Shown in pieces: positions 17,686-26,238 of a stretch of DNA of 64,000 nt. The translations under genes and the position numbers were made by a program. Position 1 is the stretch's first letter; every line of letters starts with the position of its first letter. Origin of the DNA: Streptomyces sp. NBC_00576 (GTDB lineage Bacteria > Actinomycetota > Actinomycetes > Streptomycetales > Streptomycetaceae); the NCBI RefSeq assembly GCF_036345175.1, contig NZ_CP107780.1, forward strand, positions 7,130,001 through 7,194,000, read 5' to 3'. A model generated the notes under the pieces. It did no database searches and was not told the origin of the DNA. It was given only the letters and a program-made list of their open reading frames with translations.

Positions 17686-19503
17686 TTATTCCACAGTGAC
17701 CGACTTGGCGAGGTTCCGCGGCTTGTCGATGTCCCGGCCCAGCGCCAACGCCGTGTGGTAGGCGAGGAGTTGGAGGGGGATGCCCATCAGGATCGGGTCG
17801 AGTTCGTCCTCGTTCTTCGGGACGACGATCGTCTGGTCGGCCTTCTCCTGGTCCTGGTGGGCCACCGCGAGGATGCGGCCGCTGCGGGCCTTGATCTCCT
17901 CCAGGGCGGCGCGGTTCTTCTCCAGGAGGTCGTCGTTCGGGACGATCGCGACCGTGGGCAGGGCGGGCTCGATGAGGGCCAGCGGGCCGTGCTTCAACTC
18001 CGAGGCGGGGTAGGCCTCGGCATGGATGTACGAGACCTCCTTCAGCTTCAGGGAGGCCTCGCGGGCCACCGGGTAGCCCCGGACGCGGCCGATGAAGAGC
18101 ATCGAACGGGCCTCGGCGTACTCCTCGGCCAGCTTCTTGATCTCCTCCTCCTGCTCCAGGATCTCGGAGATCTGCCCGGGCAGCCTGCGCAGGCCCTCGA
18201 TGATCCGCTTGCCGTCGCGGACCGACAGGTCGCGGGTGCGGCCCAGGTGCAGCGCGAGGAGGGCGAAGGCGACGGTGGTGTTGGTGAAGCACTTCGTCGA
18301 GACGACGCAGACCTCGGGGCCCGCGTGCACGTACATGCCGCCGTCCGCCTCGCGGGCGATCGCCGAACCGACGACGTTCACGATGCCCAGGACCCGCGCG
18401 CCCTTGCGCTTCAGCTCCTGGACGGCGGCCAGCACGTCGTACGTCTCACCGGACTGGGAGACCGCGACGTAGAGGGTGTCCGGGTCGACGACCGCGTTGC
18501 GGTAGCGGAACTCGGAGGCCGGCTCGGCGTCGGCCGGGATGCGGGCCAGCTCCTCGATCATCTGGGCGCCGATCATGCCCGCGTGGTACGAGGTGCCGCA
18601 GCCGAGGATCTTCACGCGCCGCACGGCACGCGCCTCGCGGGCGTCCAGGTTGAGGCCGCCGAGGTGGACCGTGGAGAAGCGGTCGTCGATCCGGCCGCGC
18701 AGGACGCGGTCGACGGCCTCGGGCTGCTCGTGGATCTCCTTGTGCATGTACGTGTCGTGGCCGCCCATGTCGTACGACTCGGCCTCCCACTCCACGGTGG
18801 TCGGCTCGGCCGTCGTCCGCGTGCCCTCGGTCGTGTATGTCCGGAAGTCGTCGGCCTTCAGGGTGGCCATTTCGCCGTCGTCCAGCGTCACTATCTGGCG
18901 CGTGTGCGTGACCAGCGCGGCGACGTCCGAGGCGACGAACATCTCCTTCTCGCCGATGCCGAGGACGACCGGCGAGCCGTTGCGGGCGACCACGATCCGG
19001 TCGGTGAAGTCGGCGTGCATGACGGCGATGCCGTACGTGCCCTCGACGATCCGGAGCGCCTGGCGGACCTTCTCCTCCAGGGTGTCCGCCTGGGAGCGGG
19101 CGATGAGGTGGGTGAGGACCTCGGTGTCCGTCTCGGACAGGAACTCGACGCCGTCGGCTTCGAGCTTCTTGCGCAGCTCGGAGGCGTTGTCGATGATCCC
19201 GTTGTGGACGACGGCGACCTTGTTGTCCCCCGACATGTGCGGGTGCGCGTTGTGGTCGGAGGGGGCGCCGTGCGTGGCCCAGCGGGTGTGGGCGATGCCG
19301 GTGGTGCCGGCGAAGCGCTTGGGGACCTTGGCCTCCAGGTCCCGGACCCGGCCCTTGGCCTTGACCATCTTGAGGCCGGCCGCCTTCGGCGAGGTCACGA
19401 CGATGCCCGCCGAGTCGTAGCCGCGGTACTCCAGGCGCTGGAGGCCCTCGAGGAGCAGCGGCGCCACGTCACGCCTGCCGATGTATCCGACAATCCCGCA
19501 CAT
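17686..19503 (-). CDS. glmS: Glutamine--fructose-6-phosphate aminotransferase (isomerizing)
   Basis: 605 residues, full family length. The N-terminal glutaminase class-II domain begins MCGIVGYIG with catalytic Cys2, and has the HTRWATHG and HNGIIDN motifs. Two SIS domains follow (CGTSYHAGMI, SQSGETYDVL, EVSYIHAEAYPASELKHGPLALI) and the protein ends DKPRNLAKSVTVE. It makes glucosamine-6-phosphate for cell wall and UDP-GlcNAc supply. No glmS ribozyme-like sequence is evident upstream; only 17 bases separate it from the small gene before it, so the two are probably one operon. Confidence 0.97.
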   Translation of the reverse strand: MCGIVGYIGRRDVAPLLLEGLQRLEYRGYDSAGIVVTSPKAAGLKMVKAKGRVRDLEAKVPKRFAGTTGIAHTRWATHGAPSDHNAHPHMSGDNKVAVVHNGIIDNASELRKKLEADGVEFLSETDTEVLTHLIARSQADTLEEKVRQALRIVEGTYGIAVMHADFTDRIVVARNGSPVVLGIGEKEMFVASDVAALVTHTRQIVTLDDGEMATLKADDFRTYTTEGTRTTAEPTTVEWEAESYDMGGHDTYMHKEIHEQPEAVDRVLRGRIDDRFSTVHLGGLNLDAREARAVRRVKILGCGTSYHAGMIGAQMIEELARIPADAEPASEFRYRNAVVDPDTLYVAVSQSGETYDVLAAVQELKRKGARVLGIVNVVGSAIAREADGGMYVHAGPEVCVVSTKCFTNTTVAFALLALHLGRTRDLSVRDGKRIIEGLRRLPGQISEILEQEEEIKKLAEEYAEARSMLFIGRVRGYPVAREASLKLKEVSYIHAEAYPASELKHGPLALIEPALPTVAIVPNDDLLEKNRAALEEIKARSGRILAVAHQDQEKADQTIVVPKNEDELDPILMGIPLQLLAYHTALALGRDIDKPRNLAKSVTVE

Positions 19504-19520
19504 ATATAAGTACCTGGTCC

Positions 19521-19778
19521 CTAGCCGTAGACGATGCGGCGCAGCTGACGGAGGGTGAGCTCCGGTGGTGCGACCGCGCGGTATTTCAGATCCGCCTCGA
19601 TCCGGTCGAAGATCTCCGCGTTCACCAGTCCCTGGCCCTGGAGTTCGCGGTGGCGGCGACGGACATAATCCTCGGTTGTCTCGTCGAAGTAGGCGAGAAC
19701 GTCCTGAATCACCCGCAGTGCCTCGCCCCGGGAGAGGGGTGTGGTACGCGTCAGATGATCAACGAGTTCGTCGTGCAC
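19521..19778 (-). CDS. Small conserved hypothetical protein upstream of glmS
   Basis: 85 residues from a GTG start. It is strongly charged and helical (RRRHRELQGQG, EIFDRIEADLKYRAVAPPEL) with no membrane segment or recognised motif. Its position 17 bases before glmS in the same orientation suggests co-transcription. Function unknown. Confidence 0.75.
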   Translation of the reverse strand: MHDELVDHLTRTTPLSRGEALRVIQDVLAYFDETTEDYVRRRHRELQGQGLVNAEIFDRIEADLKYRAVAPPELTLRQLRRIVYG

Positions 19779-19819
19779 CCGACGATCCTGAGGTAAAGCG
19801 CTGGCAATCGCAAGAATCC

Positions 19820-19835
19820 TGCCCGATATCGGGCA
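19820..19835. promoter_or_regulatory. 16-bp perfect palindrome in a divergent promoter region
   Basis: TGCCCGATATCGGGCA lies between the small glmS-linked gene and the phosphoesterase gene. A dimeric regulator site is likely, but I do not recognise the protein that would bind it. Confidence 0.5.
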
Positions 19836-19864
19836 ACGGTCTGTTGAAACTCTTATGGGACCCT

Positions 19865-19886
19865 GTTCGGGGCCTGTTCACCCTGT
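19865..19886 (+). promoter_or_regulatory. Candidate PHO box (PhoP binding site)
   Basis: Two adjacent 11-nt direct-repeat units, GTTCGGGGCCT and GTTCACCCTGT, match the Streptomyces PhoP repeat (GTTCACC core). A weaker unit, GTTGAAACTCT, lies exactly 22 nt upstream. The site is about 40 bp before a phosphoesterase gene. Confidence 0.65.
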
Positions 19887-19927
19887 GTCCTGCATGGCGA
19901 TGGCTGCCCAGAGCACCGTTTTCAGCC

Positions 19928-21517
19928 ATGGACACTCCTCGCATGGGCGTACCGGAGCAGCTCGCCGAGCGCATGAGCATGGCTGAGCAGCACGAGTACC
20001 TTCGCGCCAAGTTCTCGCGGCGCACGATGATCAGAAGCGGTGCCGTCACTGTCGGCGCCGTCGCGGGCGGTGCGTTCGTGCCGGGCGCCGTCGCCCAGGC
20101 CGCCACGCGGACTTCCGTACCGACGCAGACGTACCCGCAGGCCGAGAAGGTCGACGGCGCGCTCGTCGCCCCCTTCGGCCGCCACCTCGCCTGGGGCAAC
20201 GACCCCCGCACGGAGATCACCGTCTCCTGGCAGGTCCCGGTCGCGGTGAAGAAGCCCTTCATCCGGATCGGCGCACACCCCTGGGACCTCTCCCGCAGGA
20301 TCGAGGCCGAGGTCCGGACCCTCTACACGCCGGCCGGTGTCGGCGCCAGCGGCGACCACACCCAGTACTACCTGCACGCCAAGCTCAGCCACCTGCGTCC
20401 CGGCAGGACGTACTACTACGGTGTCGGCCACGCCGGCTTCGACCCGGCCGAGGCGCATCTGCTGGGCACGCTCGGCACCTTCACCACCGCCCCGGACCAC
20501 AAGAAGCCGTTCACCTTCACGGCCTTCGGTGACGAGGGCGTCGGCTATCACGGCCTCGCCAACAACAGCCTGCTGCTCGGCCAGAACCCGGCTTTCCATC
20601 TGCACGCCGGCGACATCGCGTACGCCGACCCGGCCGGACAGGGCAAGACCGCCGACACCGGCTTCGACTCCCGCGTGTGGGACCAGTTCCTCGCGCAGAC
20701 CGAGTCCGTCGCCAAGTCCGTCCCGTGGATGCCGGCCTACGGCAACCACGACATGGAGGCCTGGTACTCGCCCAACGGCTACGGCGGCGAGGACGCCCGC
20801 TGGAACCTTCCCGACAACGGCCCGGACAAGAAGAACCTCCCGGGCGTGTACTCCTTCGTCTACGGCAACACGGCGGTCATCTCGCTCGACGCCAACGACA
20901 TCTCCTTCGAGATCCCGGCCAACCTGGGGATCTCCGGCGGTACGCAGACCAAGTGGCTGGAGGCGCAGCTCAAGAAGTTCCGCGCCGCCAAGGACGTCGA
21001 CTTCGTCGTCGTCTTCTTCCACCACTGCGCCTACTGCACCTCCACCGCGCACGCCTCGGAGGGGGGCGTGCGCCAGGAGTGGGTGCCGCTGTTCGAGAAG
21101 TACACGGTCGACCTGGTCATCAACGGCCACAACCACCAGTACGAGCGGACGGATGTCATCAAGGCCGGCGCGGTCACCAAGAAGCTGCCGATCGGCGGCA
21201 CCTCGTACCCCGAGACCGAGGGTGTCGTGTACGTGACGGCGGGCGCGGCCGGTCGCAGCCTCTACGCGTTCACCGCCCCGCTGTCCTACGAGGGCCACGA
21301 GAACGAGGTCGACTCGGTCGCCTCCTTCATCAACACCAAGGACGGCAAGGTCAACGAGACGGTCACCTGGTCGCGCGTGCGCTACCTCGACTACTCCTTC
21401 CTCCGCGTCGACGTCACCCCCGCCGCCAAGGGCCGCCTCGCCACGCTGACGGTGCGCGGTATCGCGGAGACGGGCGAGGAGGTCGACCGCTTCACGGTCG
21501 CGCGCCGCGTACGCTGA
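19928..21517 (+). CDS. Tat-exported purple-acid-phosphatase-like metallophosphoesterase
   Basis: 529 residues. A twin-arginine signal (SRRTMIR at 30-36, then a hydrophobic stretch ending FVPGAVAQA) implies export in folded form. A fibronectin-like purple-acid-phosphatase N domain (about 75-195) precedes a calcineurin-type catalytic domain with HAGDIAYAD, YGNHDMEAWY, VVVFFHHCAY and NGHNHQYER supplying the two-metal ligands. It would release phosphate from organic esters outside the cell. The candidate PHO box upstream fits phosphate-starvation control. The ribosome site is weak; ATG at 19943 is an alternative start. Confidence 0.9.
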   Translation: MDTPRMGVPEQLAERMSMAEQHEYLRAKFSRRTMIRSGAVTVGAVAGGAFVPGAVAQAATRTSVPTQTYPQAEKVDGALVAPFGRHLAWGNDPRTEITVSWQVPVAVKKPFIRIGAHPWDLSRRIEAEVRTLYTPAGVGASGDHTQYYLHAKLSHLRPGRTYYYGVGHAGFDPAEAHLLGTLGTFTTAPDHKKPFTFTAFGDEGVGYHGLANNSLLLGQNPAFHLHAGDIAYADPAGQGKTADTGFDSRVWDQFLAQTESVAKSVPWMPAYGNHDMEAWYSPNGYGGEDARWNLPDNGPDKKNLPGVYSFVYGNTAVISLDANDISFEIPANLGISGGTQTKWLEAQLKKFRAAKDVDFVVVFFHHCAYCTSTAHASEGGVRQEWVPLFEKYTVDLVINGHNHQYERTDVIKAGAVTKKLPIGGTSYPETEGVVYVTAGAAGRSLYAFTAPLSYEGHENEVDSVASFINTKDGKVNETVTWSRVRYLDYSFLRVDVTPAAKGRLATLTVRGIAETGEEVDRFTVARRVR

Positions 21518-21603
21518 GCATGCGCGTATGCCCCGAAGGCAGGGCGTACGAGTGAGTCACGAGTGAGTCCGACAGGCGGTTCTCCCGCGCGTGTCGAGTG
21601 TTT

Positions 21604-22494
21604 CTACATGCGCTTGAGGACCGCCTGTTTGGCGAGTGCGAACTCGTCGTCCGTGAGTACGCCGGTCTGGTGCAGCTCACCGAGTTCGCGGAGCCGGCGG
21701 AGCTGGGCGTCGTGGTCGTGTTCGGCGGGTGTGCTGTCGGCGGCCGGTGCGGCGATCTCCTTCGGCCTCTGCGGCGGTACGTCCGCCACGGGCGCCGCCG
21801 GATGCGGCAGGCGGGCCTGGACGGCCGCCGCGACCAGCGCCATCAGAGGGTCCTTCTTGAATCCCCACAGCTCGACGGAGTTGGGGTCGTACTTCGGCGG
21901 CGCCTTGGTCGGCGCGTGCCGCACACCGAAGCGCAGGTAGCCGTTCTCCAGGCCCACCGCCGGATGCCACTCCACGGCCGCGATGTCGGCGACGGCGAGG
22001 GAACGGGGGCCGGCGGCGGCCTTCGCGTCCTCCGTCTTCCAGTTCCACTCCAGCCGGATGTGCTCACCGTCGAAGGTCACGGTGCCGTCCCCGGCCGACA
22101 CGGACAGCGGTACGGCGGGCCCGGGCAGCAGATACCGGTCGACGGCACCGGACGGCACCTCGTCGAGCAGCAGCCCGTTGCGGACCTCGTCCACGAAGTA
22201 CTCGGCGACGCCGTAGCGGTCGGACTCGACGTTCAGCTGGTACGGGTCGTTGGGCTCCGCCAGCTTGCCGCCGGTCGCCTGGAGCAGCGGGTCGGCGCCG
22301 TCGCGCAGCCGCAGCCTCAGGCGCCCCGACTTTCTGCCCTGCTCGAAGGAGACACCGGCCAACGCGTGGAGGGGGACGGTGAGTTCGCCCAGTTCCTTGC
22401 GGAGCAGGCTGACGTTCTTGTCACGCCCCGGGGTGAGCCGGAGGGCGTCACCGTCGAAGACCCACGTGCCGTCCTTCTGGATGATTTCCGCCAT
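21604..22494 (-). CDS. DUF4429 and SHOCT domain protein
   Basis: 296 residues. Two repeats of a beta-rich domain (about 1-120 starting MAEIIQKDGTWVFDGDALRL, and about 130-225 starting VTFDGEHIRLEW) match the DUF4429 pattern, a PH-like fold. The last 35 residues (LRRLRELGELHQTGVLTDDE) form a SHOCT module, a short oligomerisation unit. No catalytic motif. It is transcribed away from the des operon terminator as a single gene. Confidence 0.82.
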   Translation of the reverse strand: MAEIIQKDGTWVFDGDALRLTPGRDKNVSLLRKELGELTVPLHALAGVSFEQGRKSGRLRLRLRDGADPLLQATGGKLAEPNDPYQLNVESDRYGVAEYFVDEVRNGLLLDEVPSGAVDRYLLPGPAVPLSVSAGDGTVTFDGEHIRLEWNWKTEDAKAAAGPRSLAVADIAAVEWHPAVGLENGYLRFGVRHAPTKAPPKYDPNSVELWGFKKDPLMALVAAAVQARLPHPAAPVADVPPQRPKEIAAPAADSTPAEHDHDAQLRRLRELGELHQTGVLTDDEFALAKQAVLKRM

Positions 22495-22522
22495 GCAGCA
22501 GATTGTTCCCGATGCCCATGAC

Positions 22523-22561
22523 GACGGGCACCTCGCAGGACCGTACTCCGAGGTGCCCGTC
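22523..22561 (-). terminator. des operon terminator
   Basis: GACGGGCACCTCG (22523-22535) pairs with CGAGGTGCCCGTC (22549-22561), 28 bases downstream of the desD stop codon. Confidence 0.78.
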
Positions 22562-22588
22562 TGTCTGGGGGAGCGGGTGGTGCCCTGC

Positions 22589-24385
22589 TTACCGGCCCGC
22601 GATCGGGTTCTTCAGGCTGCCGACGAGCTGGAGGGCGCCGGCCGGGTCCGCGAGGTCCACCATCTGCTTGTTGTTCCGGAGCTGGAGGCGGTTGAGGCAG
22701 GAGAGGGCGAACTCGGGCGCGAACATGTCGTACTGCCGGAACTTGTCGGCGAGTTCGGGCGCGGACGCCTGGTAGTCGCGGACCGTGTCGGCGACCGTAC
22801 GCCAGAAGTCGTCCTCCTCCAGGACGCCTTCGGTGGCGAGGTTCGCAGCCAGGAAGCGGAAGAAGCAGTCGAAGACGTCCGTGAAGACGGACAGGAGTTT
22901 CTTGTCCTCCGGTACGTCCACGCGCAGTCGCTCGACCGTCGGCGGCAGTACCGCGTCCGGGTCCATGACGGCGATCTCCTCGGCGATGTCCTTGTAGATC
23001 GCGCGCTGGACCGTGCCGTCCCGCAGGACGAGGATCACGTTCTCGCCGTGCGGCATGTAGACCAGGTCGTAGGCGTAGAAGCTGTGCAGGAGCGGGGTGA
23101 AGTAGGCGCGGAGGTAGTCGCGCAGCCACTCCTTGGGGGTCAGGCCCGACTGCTCGATGAGTGCTGCGGCGAAGGAGCGGCCCTCGTGGTCGACATGGAC
23201 CAGGGAGGCCATGGTCGCGAGGGACTCGCCGTCGCTCAGGGACGACACCGGGCTCTCGCGCCAGAGGGCGGCCAGCATCTTGCGGTACGGGGAGTAGCGG
23301 TCGGTGGCGGCCTCGTACTCCAGGTGGCGGTAGCCGACGGCCGCGCGCTCGCGGATGATCGACAGGCCCGTCGACTTCAACACCGGGTCGTTGTCGATGA
23401 GTTGGGCGAGCCAGTCGTTGATGGCCGGGGTCGCTTCCATGTAGGCGGCCGAAAGCCCGCGCATGAAGCCCATGTTGAGGACCGAGAGAGCCGTTTTGAC
23501 GTAGTGCTTCTCGGGGCTGGACCGGTTGAAGAAGGTCCGGATGGACTGCTGGGCGAGGTACTCGTCGTCCCCCTCGCCCAGGCAGACCAGGTGCTGCTGG
23601 GCGATCTCGGCGGCGAAGGTGACGGTGAGCTTGTTCCACCACTGCCAGGGGTGCACCGGGATGAAGAGGTACTCGGTGGGGTCGAGGCCCTGGTCGGACA
23701 GTTTCGTACGGAAACGGACAACCGTCTCCTGGCCCAACTCCGCGCGCAGGAAGGCCTCGTACTCGATACCGACGCCCGCCGTGAACGCGGCGCGTGAGCG
23801 GTGTGCGGCCAGCCACACCAGCCGGACCGGGCTCGCGGTCTCGGGCGCGTACGAGAGGTACTCGTGCACACCGAAGCCGAGCCGCCCGTTGTTGGCGACG
23901 AAGCAGGGGTGGCCCTCCGTCATCCCGGTCTCGATCTCCTGGAAGCCGCTTCTGGCGAGCTCGGCGACGGGGATCTGCGGCTTGGTGAGCTTGTAGCAGG
24001 TACCGGAGAGGGTGGAGGAGATCTCCTCCAGGTAGACAGGCAGGACCTCGTCGCTCAGGCCGAGTGATTTCTTCAGCTCGATGAAGAAGTCGAGGGCGGA
24101 GAGCGGGAGTTCGGCCCCGTCGCGGTGCCGGGAGATGGAGTCGGCGTCGACCTGCCAGTGGTCGAGGGCGTGGCGGGCGGCGGTGAAGCGGTAGCGGGTC
24201 AGGCCGTCGTCGCCGAGGACGACGTACTGGTTGCCGGCGTTCTGGTCGCTGCCGTTCTCGCCGACCGGCTCGGGGGTGATCAGCCGTTCGTGCGCGAACT
24301 CGGCGAGGGCCTTGCGGATGAGGAGGCGGTTGGCCTGCTCCCAGCGTTCGGGGGAGAGGTGGGTCGTGGCGTCGGTGAGGCTCAT
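22589..24385 (-). CDS. desD: Desferrioxamine synthetase DesD (NIS siderophore synthetase)
   Basis: 598 residues, IucA/IucC type C. It adenylates the carboxylate of N-succinyl-N-hydroxycadaverine and oligomerises and cyclises it to desferrioxamine E or B. Family landmarks are EGHPCFVANNGRLGFGVHEY, IPVHPWQWWNKL, LSVLNMGFMRGLSAAYME (KTAL before it) and MPHGENVILVLRDG. Start overlaps the desC stop by four bases, so translation is coupled. Last gene of desABCD, under the desA iron box. Confidence 0.97.
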   Translation of the reverse strand: MSLTDATTHLSPERWEQANRLLIRKALAEFAHERLITPEPVGENGSDQNAGNQYVVLGDDGLTRYRFTAARHALDHWQVDADSISRHRDGAELPLSALDFFIELKKSLGLSDEVLPVYLEEISSTLSGTCYKLTKPQIPVAELARSGFQEIETGMTEGHPCFVANNGRLGFGVHEYLSYAPETASPVRLVWLAAHRSRAAFTAGVGIEYEAFLRAELGQETVVRFRTKLSDQGLDPTEYLFIPVHPWQWWNKLTVTFAAEIAQQHLVCLGEGDDEYLAQQSIRTFFNRSSPEKHYVKTALSVLNMGFMRGLSAAYMEATPAINDWLAQLIDNDPVLKSTGLSIIRERAAVGYRHLEYEAATDRYSPYRKMLAALWRESPVSSLSDGESLATMASLVHVDHEGRSFAAALIEQSGLTPKEWLRDYLRAYFTPLLHSFYAYDLVYMPHGENVILVLRDGTVQRAIYKDIAEEIAVMDPDAVLPPTVERLRVDVPEDKKLLSVFTDVFDCFFRFLAANLATEGVLEEDDFWRTVADTVRDYQASAPELADKFRQYDMFAPEFALSCLNRLQLRNNKQMVDLADPAGALQLVGSLKNPIAGR

Positions 24386-24924
24386 ATGGACACCGCCCTC
24401 TCGAACTGCTCGCGGGTGCAGAAACTCAGCAACGCCCTTTTCTCCGGCTTCTGTATCTCTCGCTCGGGCACGAACCCGACGGCTTCGTTCAGGGCGTGCA
24501 CGGCCTTGTTGTCGACGTCCGGCTCGACGACGACGCGGGCGGTGTGCGGGTCCTCGAAGAGGTGGGCCAGCACGGCCGTGATGACGGCTCTGGTGAACCC
24601 GGACACGGGTGTGCCGGTCGCCGGCACCAGGAAGTGCATGCCGACGTCGCCGGGCTCGGGCTCGTACAGGCCGACCAGTTCGCGGTGGACCGGGTCGTAC
24701 TGCTCCATGAGGAAGGCGGGTACACCGTCGTGGAGACCGAGGAGGGCGCGCTGGTGCTCGTCGGCGGCGACCTCCATGTAGGCACGCTCGACGTCTTCGA
24801 GCCGGGCGTCCTGCATCATCCAGTAGGCCCCCTTGGGATGCGTGAGCCAGCTGTGCAGCAGCTCGGCGTCCTGCAGGGGGTCGAGCGGACGGAAGGTGAA
24901 GGAGAGCGTGGTCGTGGAGGTCAT
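24382..24924 (-). CDS. desC: Desferrioxamine acyltransferase DesC (GNAT)
   Basis: 180 residues, GNAT fold of the siderophore acyltransferase group (HPKGAYWMMQDA near the N-terminus, GMHFLVPA, then VVVEPDVDNKAVHALNEAVG for CoA binding). It acylates N-hydroxycadaverine with succinyl- or acetyl-CoA. Overlaps desB and desD by four bases on each side. Confidence 0.95.
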   Translation of the reverse strand: MTSTTTLSFTFRPLDPLQDAELLHSWLTHPKGAYWMMQDARLEDVERAYMEVAADEHQRALLGLHDGVPAFLMEQYDPVHRELVGLYEPEPGDVGMHFLVPATGTPVSGFTRAVITAVLAHLFEDPHTARVVVEPDVDNKAVHALNEAVGFVPEREIQKPEKRALLSFCTREQFERAVSI

Positions 24925-26228
24925 ACGGCGAACTCCTGGAAGGCGATGGACTTCTCGACCGGGTAGTACTCGCTGCCGAGCAGCTCGCCGATGATGAAGC
25001 TGTTGCGGTACGCGCCCATGCCCAGGTCGGGCGAGGTGACCGAGTGGGTGTGGACGCCGGAGTTCTGGAGGAAGACGCCGCGTCCGGTCGTGTCGATCGC
25101 GTAGTTGCGGGCGATGTCGAAGTTGCCCTGGGTGTCGTAGCGCAGCCGGTGGCGGACGGGCTTCAGGAACTCCGGCTCGGCGTACTTGTAGCCGGTGGCG
25201 AGGATCAGGCCCTGGGTGTCCAGCGTGTACTCCTTCTCCTGCTCCTCCTGGCGCAGGCCGAGCGTGTACGTTCCGCTCCTGCTCCCGCTTCCGCTTCCGC
25301 TTTCGTAAGTCACCGTGTTCAGCGCGGAGTTGGTGAGCAGCCGGGTGGGGACCGGGCCGCCGAGGTTCTTCCGGTAGAGCAGATCGAAGATCTCGTTGAT
25401 GAGTTCGCCGTCGATCCCCTTGAACAGGCCCTTCTGCTCCTGCGTGAGGCGGTAACGGGTCCGCTCGGGCAGCGCGCGGAAGTAGTCGATGTACTCCGGG
25501 GAGGTCATCTCCAGCGTGAGTTTCGTGTATTCGAGGGGGAAGAAGCGGGGCGAGCGTGTCACCCAGTTGAGCCGGTAGCCGTGTACGTCGATCTCACTGA
25601 GGAGGTCGTAGTAGATCTCGGCGGCGGACTGGCCACTGCCGACGAGCGTGATCGACTCCTTGGCCTGCAACTCCCGCTTGTGTCGTATGTATTGGGAGTT
25701 GTGGATGAAGTCGCCGGCCAGCTCCGCGCACGCGTCCGGGATATACGGGGGAGTGCCTGTGCCGAGGACGAGCTTGCGCGCCCGATAGCTGTCACCGGCG
25801 GCCGTGCGGACGACGTACAGGTCGTCCTCGTACGCGTAAGTCACGTCGGTGACCGTGGTGTTGAAGCGGACGCTGCGCAGTTTGTTCGCGGCCCAGCGGC
25901 AGTAGTCGTCGTACTCGACGCGCAGCGGGTAGAAGTTCTCGCGGATGTAGAACGAGTACAACCGGCCCGATTCCTTCAGGTAGTTGAGGAAGGAGTATGG
26001 GGAGGTGGGGTCGGCGAGGGTGACGAGGTCCGACATGAACGGTGTCTGGAGATGGGCGCCGTCGAGGAACATCCCGGAGTGCCATTCGAAGTCGGGCTTC
26101 GATTCGAGGAAGACGCCGTTGAGTTCGTCGATCGGCTCGCTGAGGCAGGCCAGGCCGAGGTTGAAGGGGCCGAGACCGATCCCGATGAAGTCGTAGGCCC
26201 TGTTCGTGTTCGTGTCCGTGTTCGTCAT
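24921..26228 (-). CDS. desB: Cadaverine N-hydroxylase DesB
   Basis: 435 residues. FAD site IGIGLGPFNLGLA near the N-terminus, NADPH site LVGSGQSAAEIYYDLL in the middle, and the C-terminal LATGYKYAEPEFL signature define the lysine/ornithine N-monooxygenase family. It hydroxylates cadaverine made by DesA. ATG at 26228 is preferred over the longer frame because it gives the short normal N-terminus, ten bases after the desA stop. Residues after the start are a Thr/Asn repeat (TNTDTNTNR). Coupled to desC by a 4-bp overlap. Confidence 0.96.
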   Translation of the reverse strand: MTNTDTNTNRAYDFIGIGLGPFNLGLACLSEPIDELNGVFLESKPDFEWHSGMFLDGAHLQTPFMSDLVTLADPTSPYSFLNYLKESGRLYSFYIRENFYPLRVEYDDYCRWAANKLRSVRFNTTVTDVTYAYEDDLYVVRTAAGDSYRARKLVLGTGTPPYIPDACAELAGDFIHNSQYIRHKRELQAKESITLVGSGQSAAEIYYDLLSEIDVHGYRLNWVTRSPRFFPLEYTKLTLEMTSPEYIDYFRALPERTRYRLTQEQKGLFKGIDGELINEIFDLLYRKNLGGPVPTRLLTNSALNTVTYESGSGSGSRSGTYTLGLRQEEQEKEYTLDTQGLILATGYKYAEPEFLKPVRHRLRYDTQGNFDIARNYAIDTTGRGVFLQNSGVHTHSVTSPDLGMGAYRNSFIIGELLGSEYYPVEKSIAFQEFAV

Positions 26229-26238
26229 GGCTTCGGCT

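Noticed and set aside
17563..19509. 648-codon plus-strand ORF opposite glmS
   Set aside because: Antisense shadow of a highly conserved gene; composition typical of reverse-frame reading in high-GC DNA.
17686..19520. glmS ribozyme upstream of glmS
   Set aside because: Only 17 bases separate it from the preceding gene and no ribozyme core is present.
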